Below are positions 26,845-35,401 of a stretch of 54,611 nt of DNA, piece by piece (within the stretch, counting starts at the first letter, position 1; each line of letters opens with the position of its first letter). Source of the DNA: Candidatus Uhrbacteria bacterium (GTDB lineage Bacteria; Patescibacteriota; Patescibacteriia; UBA9934). The notes under the pieces are model-generated. The model was not told the DNA's origin, ran no database searches, and was given only the letters and a program-made list of their open reading frames with translations. The stretch is from contig CALRHV010000006.1 in the NCBI GenBank assembly GCA_943359525.1, positions 1 through 54,611 on the forward strand. The letters run 5' to 3'. A program made the position numbers and the translations under genes.

Positions 26845-27765
26845 CTAGTAGTCGCCAACAAAAATCGTCGTCAGCGTTTGTGCATAGCTTCCACCAATTT
26901 GCGACGAGGAAATAGATGCCTTCAGCGTCAAAAAACCGCTGTTAGAAAATGACGCCGCCGATGTACTCCCAACTAATGCAGGATTGGTCGAAAAAGCACT
27001 GTCCTGAGTATCAAATGTAGACGTTGCAAGTGTTGTGTCGGAAGAACGGGCTCCGTATTCGCTATCACCAGCCGTCACGGCGCCATCCAGCACAGCGGCA
27101 AGCGTGTCCGATCCAGACCGCAGCGTGCCATCAACAAACGCATACACTCCGAAACCCTGCGAAACATCTGCTGAAGCAACCCAACCAATGATCTGCGTTG
27201 TTACCACCGAAGACGCGAGTGTTCCCAAAGCATTTGTCGCAATCTGCGACATGCGATATGCCATATCATTTGATCCGTCGATCGTTGGTGTGCTTCCAGA
27301 ATATGAAGAACGGATAGTGATGTTGGCACCAGAAATTCCAGTGATCTCACCCATCAATGCGACTTGCGACGCGCCCTCGTCCTGAATGACCACCATCCAG
27401 TCTCCCACGGAAAATCCGGCTGCCGTTGTGACGGTGACCGTATTTGCCGAAAAAGCTGTTGCGGCGACCTGAGTGGCCCGATCTTCGACGTATGGAATAA
27501 AATTGACGACCGCGTCGTACGTGCCAGCACGGAACCCTTGATCCACCTTATAGCTCGTAGATGTTGCACGTGAATTCGATGCTGTGCCGCCGGCACTGTC
27601 CCGAAGCCCATAAGAAGCGGAAGAACTATTTCCGCCACCCGAGGAAAACTCGTCCCACTGGATCTGATAGTTGGTCGACGACATCGCCGCGAGGGCTAAT
27701 TCGAGATGTAAACCAAAAGAAACCGCTAACATTAAACAAAAAATGCTTACTTTTGCCTGTTTCAT
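26845..27765 (-). CDS. Secreted protein, 306 aa
   Basis: Signal peptide MKQAKVSIFCLMLAVSFGLHLELALA; MSSTNYQIQWDEFSSGGGNSSSASYGLRDSAGGTAS. Confidence 0.75.
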   Translation of the reverse strand: MKQAKVSIFCLMLAVSFGLHLELALAAMSSTNYQIQWDEFSSGGGNSSSASYGLRDSAGGTASNSRATSTSYKVDQGFRAGTYDAVVNFIPYVEDRATQVAATAFSANTVTVTTAAGFSVGDWMVVIQDEGASQVALMGEITGISGANITIRSSYSGSTPTIDGSNDMAYRMSQIATNALGTLASSVVTTQIIGWVASADVSQGFGVYAFVDGTLRSGSDTLAAVLDGAVTAGDSEYGARSSDTTLATSTFDTQDSAFSTNPALVGSTSAASFSNSGFLTLKASISSSQIGGSYAQTLTTIFVGDY

Positions 27766-27839
27766 ACAGAATGATTATACCATGGTGAACACTAAAAGTA
27801 GTCAGGAAGGGCTCAAAAACTTGGCTAACTTTGATGAAC

Positions 27840-27848
27840 TGTGGATAA
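27840..27848 (-). promoter_or_regulatory. DnaA box (TTATCCACA on minus strand)
   Basis: TGTGGATAA exact consensus; degenerate TTATCAACA at 27942-27950. Confidence 0.6.
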
Positions 27849-27966
27849 ATACGGGATAACCCTGTTTATAAACTGCGTATTTCAGATTCTGTACATTATG
27901 CGTAGTCTGATGTAGACAAATATGCAATCTCGAAACATCGGTTATCAACACCCGATACCGTTAAAA

Positions 27967-27990
27967 AAATTGTTTCACGTGAAACAATTT
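27967..27990. promoter_or_regulatory. parS: parS site 1
   Basis: AAATTGTTTCACGTGAAACAATTT, containing consensus TGTTTCACGTGAAACA (27971-27986). Confidence 0.9.
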
Positions 27991-28023
27991 GCAGAATAGA
28001 GACCGGAACTGAACAAAACACTG

Positions 28024-28066
28024 TCATTTTAGGCTAGTTTCGGTGCGCCAGGGGCAAGGTTCGCGA
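28024..28066. repeat. Truncated arm of the long-hairpin element family (remnant)
   Basis: cattttaggctagtttcggtgcg..agg resembles reverse complement of the right arm of the 41895 element. Confidence 0.45.
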
Positions 28067-28083
28067 TATAAGTCTGGATATAC

Positions 28084-28206
28084 AAAACGCCGTCATTTGC
28101 GACGAGTTTGGGTGCATGGCAAGCAAATCTTTTGAGACGTACTTCATGGTACGTTGAAAAAGTTTGCGATGCCATAAGCCCAAAATCGGCCAAATGCCGG
28201 CGTTTT
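28084..28206. repeat. Long-hairpin element A
   Basis: AAAACGCCgtCATTTG...CGTACttcatgGTACG...CAAATGccGGCGTTTT. Confidence 0.85.
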
Positions 28207-28207
28207 G

Positions 28208-28283
28208 TGGTGGACCTGAGCGGATTCGAACCGCTGACCTCTGCAATGCGAATGCAGCACTCTACCAACTGAGCTACAAGCCC
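28208..28283 (-). tRNA. tRNA-Ala (anticodon CGC), CCA encoded
   Basis: GGGCTTGTAGCTCAGTTGGTAGAGTGCTGCATTCGCATTGCAGAGGTCAGCGGTTCGAATCCGCTCAGGTCCACCA. Confidence 0.93.
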
Positions 28284-28409
28284 TAGAATTTCCTCAATTG
28301 GCCGATTTTGAACTTGCAACTACACAAACTTGCTCAACGTACCATGAAGTACGCCTCGCAGGCTTTGTTTGTTGCGCGTCCAAACTCGTCTCAATTGAGA
28401 AAATCCTAG
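28283..28409. repeat. Long-hairpin element B
   Basis: CTAGaATTTcCTCAATTG...aaCGTACcatgaaGTACGcc...CAATTGAGaAAATcCTAG. Confidence 0.85.
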
Positions 28410-28419
28410 ATCAGTTTCA

Positions 28420-28443
28420 AAATTGTTTCACGTGAAACAATTT
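28420..28443. promoter_or_regulatory. parS: parS site 2
   Basis: AAATTGTTTCACGTGAAACAATTT, identical to site 1. Confidence 0.9.
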
Positions 28444-28456
28444 GCCACACATAAAT

Positions 28457-28581
28457 ACCAATGGTCATTTAAATTGCGAAATGCTAGGAGTTGCGAGGAC
28501 CAAAGTGAGCCGTACTACAGCGTACGGAGAACGAGGACCGGAGCAACGACAACGCAGTTCGCGATTTAAATGACCATTGGT
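28457..28581. repeat. Long-hairpin element C
   Basis: Perfect 18-bp terminal stem ACCAATGGTCATTTAAAT/ATTTAAATGACCATTGGT; core CCGTACtacagcGTACGG; overlaps ACCA 3' end of tRNA-Arg. Confidence 0.88.
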
Positions 28582-28654
28582 GATCTCGGCGGGAGTTGAA
28601 CCTGCAACCTTGTCCTTAGGACGGACCTGCTCTATCCAGTTGAGCTACGAGATC
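28578..28654 (-). tRNA. tRNA-Arg (anticodon CCT), CCA encoded
   Basis: GATCTCGTAGCTCAACTGGATAGAGCAGGTCCGTCCTAAGGACAAGGTTGCAGGTTCAACTCCCGCCGAGATCACCA. Confidence 0.92.
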
Positions 28655-28657
28655 ATA

Positions 28658-28784
28658 CTGAAACTCCCACATTTGGTCTATTTCCGGCTCACGTCATCGC
28701 AAATTTCCTCAACGTACCATGAAGTACGCCTCGGAAAATTTGCTCAACGTTCACCGAAACTAGCCTCAAATGTGAAAGTTTCAG
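28658..28784. repeat. Long-hairpin element D
   Basis: CTGAAACTcccaCATTTG...aaCGTACcatgaaGTACGcc...CAAATGtgaaAGTTTCAG. Confidence 0.85.
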
Positions 28785-28970
28785 ATTCACCAAACAATAA
28801 ATCTAAAGTCGAAACTAACCCAAATTATATATATTTCGTTAGTTCGAGCCGAACGGACTTCGAACCTCTCGGAAGTCACATGTGTCGTAAAATATACATC
28901 TCTTTCATGATATACTGTATCGACGCGAGAGAAGTATACGTATCGCCGCAACTACGCGTCAATAAAAACT

Positions 28971-30086
28971 ATGGATACATCCACCATTTTCGTTCTCATT
29001 GTCGGCTTCGGTGCAGTTATAGGAACGCTTTTTATGTTTCAAAAACGCAACTCCGGTGATTCTGTGGCGTCGCAAAATCTTCTGACCGAAATCACCCGCA
29101 TTCGCGAGGAATTATTGCGCGCAACAACAGAACAGCGGCAAGAGGTTCAAATGAAGCTCGATCGCGTGAACGATCAGCTATACCGCGGACTTGCTGATTC
29201 TCAAAAAACCATTCAAGGACAATTCGAGCAGACATCCCGCATTATTCAAGAAGTCACAACAAAACTCACCACACTCGACGCAACGAACAAGCAAGTTCTC
29301 GACTTCTCGTCACAGCTCAGAAGCCTACAGGACATCTTAAAAAATCCAAAGCATCGCGGCATTCTTGGTGAATATTATCTCGAAACCCTCCTGAAGAACG
29401 CAATGGAACCAGGAAGCTACGCGATGCAGTATCGATTGGGTAAGGATGAAAATGATAAAGACCTCATTCCCGATGCTGTCGTCTTCGTCAAAGAAAAAAT
29501 TATTCCGATCGACTCGAAGTTTTCACTCGAAAACTACAATCGCATCACAGAAACAGAAGATCCAGCCGAACGAGAACGTCTTGAAAAACTTTTTGTCAAC
29601 GATCTCAAGAATCGTATCCTCGAAACATCAAAATACATCCAACCAGGAAAGGGAACGATGGATTTTGCTTTTATGTTCATTCCGCATGAAGCAATTTATT
29701 ACGATCTTCTCGTAAATAAAATCGGCTCTACGCAGGAGGATAATGAAAATCTTATCCAGCGTGCAGCGAGCAAATACCACGTCATCATCGTCTCGCCAAC
29801 GTCGTTCCTCGCATATCTCCAAACCGTACTCCAAGCTCTCCACGCGATGAAAATCGAAGAAAAGGCACAAGACATCATTAAACGCGTTTCCGATCTTGGA
29901 AAGCATTTCCGGACGTATGCGGAGTATCACGGAAAGCTCGGCAATGCAGTAAGCACAGTTGTCAATCAATTCAACTTCTCGAGCGCGGAGCTCAGAAAGA
30001 TGAGTAAAGACGTTGTAAAGCTCACCGATGGACCCGCAGACGATATTATCGAAACTTCAATCCTCGAGCGGCCGATCATCGAATAA
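28971..30086 (+). CDS. rmuC: DNA recombination protein RmuC homologue
   Basis: KNPKHRGILGEYYLETLLKNAM...DAVVFVKEKIIPIDSKFSLENY...VIIVSPTSFLAYLQTVLQAL. Confidence 0.92.
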   Translation: MDTSTIFVLIVGFGAVIGTLFMFQKRNSGDSVASQNLLTEITRIREELLRATTEQRQEVQMKLDRVNDQLYRGLADSQKTIQGQFEQTSRIIQEVTTKLTTLDATNKQVLDFSSQLRSLQDILKNPKHRGILGEYYLETLLKNAMEPGSYAMQYRLGKDENDKDLIPDAVVFVKEKIIPIDSKFSLENYNRITETEDPAERERLEKLFVNDLKNRILETSKYIQPGKGTMDFAFMFIPHEAIYYDLLVNKIGSTQEDNENLIQRAASKYHVIIVSPTSFLAYLQTVLQALHAMKIEEKAQDIIKRVSDLGKHFRTYAEYHGKLGNAVSTVVNQFNFSSAELRKMSKDVVKLTDGPADDIIETSILERPIIE

Positions 30087-30126
30087 AAAAATCACCCCAC
30101 CGTTCGCAAACGGTGGGGTGATTTTC
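30085..30126. terminator. Bidirectional terminator
   Basis: AAAAAAATCACCCCACCGTTcgcaAACGGTGGGGTGATTTT. Confidence 0.85.
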
Positions 30127-30128
30127 AT

Positions 30129-30431
30129 TTACTTTGTTTTCTTTGCAACGACCTCTTTCTTTGGCGCTACTGCGGCCTTGTTCAGGGCGAGCATGGCACG
30201 GGACTTCACACGAGCTGCGGTGTTTGCTTTGAAGACATGCTTCGTGACAGCCTTGTCCATTGCCTGGTCCAGCTCACGAACCAACTTTTGTGCGTCTTCG
30301 ATCTTTCCAGCTTCCAAAAGCTTACGGAACGAGCGGCGCATCGTGTCGATATGGCCCTTCACGTTTGCATTGCGAACGCGACGAACGTCACTTTGTTTCA
30401 TGGCTTTCTTGGCGTTTCGAAGATTTGGCAT
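30129..30431 (-). CDS. rpsT: 30S ribosomal protein S20
   Basis: MPNLRNAKKAMKQSDVRRVRNANVKGHIDTMRRSFRKLLEAG...NTAARVKSRAMLALNKA. Confidence 0.93.
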   Translation of the reverse strand: MPNLRNAKKAMKQSDVRRVRNANVKGHIDTMRRSFRKLLEAGKIEDAQKLVRELDQAMDKAVTKHVFKANTAARVKSRAMLALNKAAVAPKKEVVAKKTK

Positions 30432-30481
30432 AATTCCGTGAGGAAAGTTTCAATAAGAATACGCGAATGTTAGCGGAATCT

Positions 30482-31462
30482 TCATTTTGCGTCAAGCATT
30501 GCAGCAACCAATCGATCTACCGCAACATCCGCCGCAAGGCCTCGTTTCATTGCAAAATCGAGATCAAAGGCCAATTCATGCCATTGCTTCATTCGCTCGA
30601 AGGATCGTCGACGAGCTTCGCCAAGCACTTTTTGAGCCACAAACGGGTGTAAACCCAATGCATTCGCTACATCCTGCTTTCCAACATTTGGCAACTCATC
30701 GCACAGTGATCGAACCTGAAGCAGTAGTCGAATTTGCCGCATCAGCATTCCAAAAAGAGGAAATTCATCTGCACCAGCAACCCGTTCTTCATGAAGCTTT
30801 CGCAAGGCAAACGAGGCACGATCTGCGCTCATCGCATCCATGAATGCGAAAATATCCTCACGATATTCACTTGAAACAAGTTTTCCGATCATTTCTTCAG
30901 TAATCGGCGCATCGCCAGCATATGCGGCGAGCTTCCCGATCTCCGTTTCCAATCTCCACGAATTATTGCCAACGCGATCAATGAGGGCCCCGATGACAGC
31001 TGGAACAATTACAGCGCCATGCATTTTCGCTCGATTCGTGATCCATACTTGAAGCTCCGAACCCGAAAGCGCCGGTAACGGATAGCTATGGATTTCCTTC
31101 ATCATCGAAACACGCTTCCAAAGCTCGGTCTTCTCAACTTTTTCTTTTGACGATGCGTCAACAAGAACCAAAATCGTGGACCCTGGAACGCGTTCGAGCA
31201 TCGCAACCCACGGTTCCGCGTCTGGTTTTGTTGTCACCGTCGAAAAAATACCGTCAACGCGAACCATGCGCTTGGTCGACAAGAATGGCGACGATGCAAT
31301 GGCCTCAGACACTTTTTGAATACTCACGTCATCCTTTTTCCCGAAGACAAACTCATCAATATTCATCCGCGTTGGATCGAATTTCTCCGCAAACTTGTTC
31401 ACAAATTCTCGGGACCGCTCTTTCACGCGAAAGGCATCGTCACCATACACGAGCAAGATCAT
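30482..31462 (-). CDS. holA: DNA polymerase III subunit delta
   Basis: MILLVYGDDAFRVKERSREFVNKF...; domain layout and position typical of HolA near rpsT. Confidence 0.85.
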   Translation of the reverse strand: MILLVYGDDAFRVKERSREFVNKFAEKFDPTRMNIDEFVFGKKDDVSIQKVSEAIASSPFLSTKRMVRVDGIFSTVTTKPDAEPWVAMLERVPGSTILVLVDASSKEKVEKTELWKRVSMMKEIHSYPLPALSGSELQVWITNRAKMHGAVIVPAVIGALIDRVGNNSWRLETEIGKLAAYAGDAPITEEMIGKLVSSEYREDIFAFMDAMSADRASFALRKLHEERVAGADEFPLFGMLMRQIRLLLQVRSLCDELPNVGKQDVANALGLHPFVAQKVLGEARRRSFERMKQWHELAFDLDFAMKRGLAADVAVDRLVAAMLDAK

Positions 31463-31465
31463 AAA

Positions 31466-34078
31466 TTATTCCATGTCACCCCAGGAATCAGCGGTGTCGA
31501 CATCAACCACAAGCGGAACATCAAATTCCGCGATCGATCCCATGATCGACCGGACATGCTTTCCGAGCTCTTCTGCATCAGACTTCTTCACTTCAAACAC
31601 AAGCTCATCGTGAACCTGCGCAATCATCCGTGCGTCGAGCTTGGATGATTGAAGGTATTCCGCAACCGCATTCATTGCCATCTTGATGATGTCGGCTTGC
31701 GTGGCCTGAATTGGCATATTGATCGCCATCCGTTCTGCTGAGGCGACGAGTTGCGGCATGCCGGAATTCACATCCGGTAAATACCGTCGACGCCCAAAAA
31801 GGGAAGTCACGAATCCATCGGCATGCACCTGAAGTTTTGTTGCATCAAGATACGATCGAATTCCTGGGTGTACTACAAAGTAGCGATCGATAAATTCCTT
31901 CGCTTCCTCAAAACGAACGTTCGCACTTTTCGCCAGCGCTCGAGCTCCAATTCCGTAGAGAATGCCGAAATTAATCGCTTTCGCGGCATAGCGCTGTTCT
32001 TTCGTTACGTCCTTTTCATCGATTCCCCACATTTCCGCCGCAGTGCGCTTATGAATGTCGGCCCCATCTTTAAACGCCTCAATAAATGATCGATCTTTCG
32101 CTATCGATGCCGCAAGCCGAAGTTCAATCTGCGAATAGTCGGCGCTCAACAATACGCAATCCGGCGCAGCAACGAACGCTTTGCGAATTTCACGACCGAG
32201 ATCAGATCGAATTGGAATGTTTTGTAAATTCGGATCCGATCCCGACAACCGCCCCGTCGCTGCAACACATTGATTGAATCGCGCATGGATTCGGCCATCA
32301 GCCTGAACGAGCCTCGGCAATGCATCGGCATACGTGCCCTTCAGCTTTGCGAGTTCACGATATTCGGAGATTCGATTAACAATCGGATGTACCTCCGCGA
32401 TCTTCTCAAGTTCAGGTGCAGCGGTCGAGAATCCGCTTTTTGTTTTCTTTATTCCTTTCGTGGGGACTGCAAGATCGACGAACAGAACATCGGCAAGTTG
32501 CGATGGGGAATTGATGTTAAATTCTCGGCCAGCATCTGCGTAAATCGATTTCGTCAGCTCCTGCAATCGATCATCAAACTTCTTCGACAATGTTCCAAGA
32601 TGATCAGAATCCACAGCAAAACCATTCTTCTCCATGGTAAATAATACCGAGATCAATGGCATTTCAACGTCATCAGCGAGCTTCTTCATTCCTTCATCGG
32701 AAAGTCTCCGATCGAGCACCGTTGCCAATGGAAGTAGTGCTCCGATCATTTCCTGTGCAGATGCGTCATCTGCAAACGAAACGCCCAGCGATGATCGAAC
32801 AACATCGGCATAAGCAAATTCACGATCGCCAGACGCAAGAAGATATGCGGCGACTCGCGTATCAAAGCATCGTTGACGAAGCACACCGGAAAGATCAATG
32901 CCAAGATCATCGAGAATGTGCAGAATCATCTTTACATCATGCATCACCAATAGCTTCGCGCTCACGATCGACGTAACAACTTTTCGCAAATCATTAGTTG
33001 ACGGATCTTTCATTACGACGATATTCCTTCCATCAGTAATCGCGATCGACGCGATGCTCCCGCCAAAAAGATCTTTTTCTTTTGTTTGAACAACAATACC
33101 AATACGATCGAGCTCGAGATTATTGAGCGATCCCGCAGGAAGGGAAGCTGTTCGACGGGTTTGGCTCGATGAAGTCTTTACGACCTCTCTTTTTTCTTCC
33201 TTACCCTCGTACTTTCTCAAAATTGTTCTGAACTCGAAATCCCGGAGCATCGGCAATAAGGTTTCGAGATTCGGTTCGTGCAACACCGACGCCTCACGAG
33301 AGAAACCAGGAAGAGGCACATCACGAACAACCGTCACCATTCTCTTCATCTGCGCGGCATGCGTTTCTTGATCCTCAAATTTCTTTACAAACTTTTCTGG
33401 AAGCTCGTTCCGATGTAATGCCGCAAAGATTCCATCAACGGTTTTGTATTCGTTGATCAACGCGACCGCACCCTTCTCGCCAATCCCGCGAATGCCAGGA
33501 AGATTATCCGATGTATCACCAACCAACGTCTTATAATCAATGAGTTGCGATGGCACCAAGCCGTAGCGTTCTTTTACCGCAGCCTCATCGTACAATTTTG
33601 TTTGCGATAAGCCTTTTACGAAAAAGAGGACATGCGTCATTGGTGTAACGAGCTGAAGCGCATCAAGATCACCAGTAACAATAAGCGTCCTAATCCCTTC
33701 TACTTCATTCATTGCACTAATCGTTCCCAAAATATCGTCTCCTTCAAAGCCAGGAGCTGAAAGTGATGGGATCCCATATGGTTTCAAAAGCTCTTGAATC
33801 ATTGGGATCTGATCGTAAAGTTCCTGCGATTTCTTTTCTCGCTGCGCTTTGTACTCCGCGTATTCCTCATGTCGGAACGTCCCACCAGGCAAATCCCACG
33901 CCACAGCCATGAAATCCGGCTTCAACTCAGAGCGCATCTTCTCGATAACCATCGCAAAACCATACACCGCGTTCACCACACGACCATCCTGCGTCGTCAA
34001 AGGAGGAATTGCGTGCCACGCCCGATGCAAAAGTGCATTACCATCCAAGATTAAAAAGGTCTTTTGCGCAGTCGTCAT
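31466..34078 (-). CDS. polA: DNA polymerase I
   Basis: MTTAQKTFLILDGNALLHRAWHAIPPL; GDTSDNLPGIRGIGEKGA; SADYSQIELRLAASIA; FGILYGIGARALAKSANV; AQVHDELVFEV. Confidence 0.96.
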   Translation of the reverse strand: MTTAQKTFLILDGNALLHRAWHAIPPLTTQDGRVVNAVYGFAMVIEKMRSELKPDFMAVAWDLPGGTFRHEEYAEYKAQREKKSQELYDQIPMIQELLKPYGIPSLSAPGFEGDDILGTISAMNEVEGIRTLIVTGDLDALQLVTPMTHVLFFVKGLSQTKLYDEAAVKERYGLVPSQLIDYKTLVGDTSDNLPGIRGIGEKGAVALINEYKTVDGIFAALHRNELPEKFVKKFEDQETHAAQMKRMVTVVRDVPLPGFSREASVLHEPNLETLLPMLRDFEFRTILRKYEGKEEKREVVKTSSSQTRRTASLPAGSLNNLELDRIGIVVQTKEKDLFGGSIASIAITDGRNIVVMKDPSTNDLRKVVTSIVSAKLLVMHDVKMILHILDDLGIDLSGVLRQRCFDTRVAAYLLASGDREFAYADVVRSSLGVSFADDASAQEMIGALLPLATVLDRRLSDEGMKKLADDVEMPLISVLFTMEKNGFAVDSDHLGTLSKKFDDRLQELTKSIYADAGREFNINSPSQLADVLFVDLAVPTKGIKKTKSGFSTAAPELEKIAEVHPIVNRISEYRELAKLKGTYADALPRLVQADGRIHARFNQCVAATGRLSGSDPNLQNIPIRSDLGREIRKAFVAAPDCVLLSADYSQIELRLAASIAKDRSFIEAFKDGADIHKRTAAEMWGIDEKDVTKEQRYAAKAINFGILYGIGARALAKSANVRFEEAKEFIDRYFVVHPGIRSYLDATKLQVHADGFVTSLFGRRRYLPDVNSGMPQLVASAERMAINMPIQATQADIIKMAMNAVAEYLQSSKLDARMIAQVHDELVFEVKKSDAEELGKHVRSIMGSIAEFDVPLVVDVDTADSWGDME

Positions 34079-34200
34079 ATTGTCCAAAGTGTATCGGAAA
34101 TTGACTCAGACGCCAAAAAACCATCAAGGATTAGCCAAATAATACTTTTCAAACTTTCATATTTCTGCTAAAGTTCTCTGGTATTTCTGTGCAGAACCGC

Positions 34201-34277
34201 GCTCCGATAGCTCAGTTGGATAGAGCAGGGGACTTCTAAGCCCAAGGTCGGTGGTTCGATTCCACCTCGGAGCACCA
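34201..34277 (+). tRNA. tRNA-Arg (anticodon TCT), CCA encoded
   Basis: GCTCCGATAGCTCAGTTGGATAGAGCAGGGGACTTCTAAGCCCAAGGTCGGTGGTTCGATTCCACCTCGGAGCACCA. Confidence 0.95.
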
Positions 34278-34325
34278 TTCTTTGCAGAAACAAACAAAAA
34301 ACCTCCCGAAAGGGAGATTTTTTGA

Positions 34326-34400
34326 TGGGGCGATTAACGGGGATCGAACCCGTGTAGCCGGGACCACAACCCGGTGCTCTACCATTGAGCTATAACCGCC
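34326..34400 (-). tRNA. tRNA-His (anticodon GTG) with G-1:C73
   Basis: GGCGGTTATAGCTCAATGGTAGAGCACCGGGTTGTGGTCCCGGCTACACGGGTTCGATCCCCGTTAATCGCCCCA. Confidence 0.95.
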
Positions 34401-34448
34401 ATGGTTTCTGCCGAACGGACAGTAAAATACCACGTCAAGACCCTTTCA

Positions 34449-35228
34449 TCAAGCAGGTGATGCATTTTCCCATAATGAGGCGAATACACTCCCAAGCATC
34501 TGCACCACATACTCATCTTCAATCAACATAGCAAGCGGCGCCTTTGGCTGCCAAATGATCACCTTGTTCGCGTACAGCATAAAGCCCGTCACCATTGGTG
34601 CGCCCTTAAACAGCCGCGTGGTGCGCATTTCTTCATCGTCACGTGTGTTCAGAGTAAATGCATCATTTCCCGGAGTAAGGAGAACGTTGATATGAATATT
34701 CTTCTTCATGCGCTCTTTGATCCACTCATTCTCGACCTCCCACGAAATCATATTGATGAACGCATCCGCAGAACCAAAGAAACTCATCGTCCCCCTTGCT
34801 TCCTCAAGCGTCTGGAAAAATAGCTTCAGCCACTGTTCCTTTCCATCGAAGAGCTTCACTTTTGTTGGTGTTTCACCCTGGTGATACATCGCCAAGAGAT
34901 CCGGCATGGATCCGACGAGCGTCTGGTCGAGACGTGCAACAGCTTCCCGTTTCACCCGGAGCTTTTCCAAGACTACGGTTGGCGATTCCACAACAAATGT
35001 TCGCGCATGGCGTTTCCGTTCTGAAAACTTCGCCAATCCCAGTGTCTCTAAACTCGCAATAACCTTATAGACATTCGGTCTTGGCATTTGGAGATGCTCC
35101 GCCAACGCAACAATCGACGCCGGCCCCAACGACAATGAAGTGACATAAAGATTCGCCTCCCCCTCGGTTGCCCCCAGCTCTTTCAACGAACTGTACAGAT
35201 TTTGCTTCACGTCTTTTTCTGAATTCAT
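34449..35228 (-). CDS. TrmB-family transcriptional regulator 1
   Basis: LKELGATEGEANLYVTSLSLGPASIVALAEHLQMPRPNVYKVIASLETLGLAKFSERKR; effector domain with W-rich C-terminus. Confidence 0.8.
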   Translation of the reverse strand: MNSEKDVKQNLYSSLKELGATEGEANLYVTSLSLGPASIVALAEHLQMPRPNVYKVIASLETLGLAKFSERKRHARTFVVESPTVVLEKLRVKREAVARLDQTLVGSMPDLLAMYHQGETPTKVKLFDGKEQWLKLFFQTLEEARGTMSFFGSADAFINMISWEVENEWIKERMKKNIHINVLLTPGNDAFTLNTRDDEEMRTTRLFKGAPMVTGFMLYANKVIIWQPKAPLAMLIEDEYVVQMLGSVFASLWENASPA

Positions 35229-35255
35229 ACGATTTTACTGACTTTCTGGTTTCTC

Positions 35256-35276
35256 ATGTATATTTATATTATACAT
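35256..35276. promoter_or_regulatory. Operator-like palindrome between TrmB-1 and the divergent phosphatase gene
   Basis: ATGTATAttTATatTATACAT. Confidence 0.5.
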
Positions 35277-35301
35277 ACCTATATTCTATATCGTCAAACG
35301 C

Positions 35302-35330
35302 TTGCATTCTCTGTATAATTATGCTATAGT
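35302..35330 (+). promoter_or_regulatory. Sigma70-like promoter
   Basis: TTGCAT -17 bp- TATAGT with extended TG. Confidence 0.65.
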
Positions 35331-35401
35331 ACTTTGTCGAGGTGATCGAAGGGGCTTCTCCCGCATCACCAAAGACAAAACCCAAGCACTCGGAGCACTC
35401 A

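Noticed and set aside
28029-28319. Minus-strand ORFs 28029..28319 and 28034..28246
   Set aside because: They translate tRNA-Ala and the long-hairpin elements, not protein-coding sequence.
28577-29059. 160-aa plus-strand ORF (VISAGVEPATLSLGRTCSIQLSYEI...)
   Set aside because: Begins in the antisense of tRNA-Arg (typical spurious 'GVEPATLSL' peptide), then runs through element D and the rmuC upstream region.
34236-34433. 65-aa minus-strand ORF (GGYSSMVEHRVVVPATRVRSPLIAP)
   Set aside because: Classic spurious translation through tRNA-His and the antisense of tRNA-Arg.
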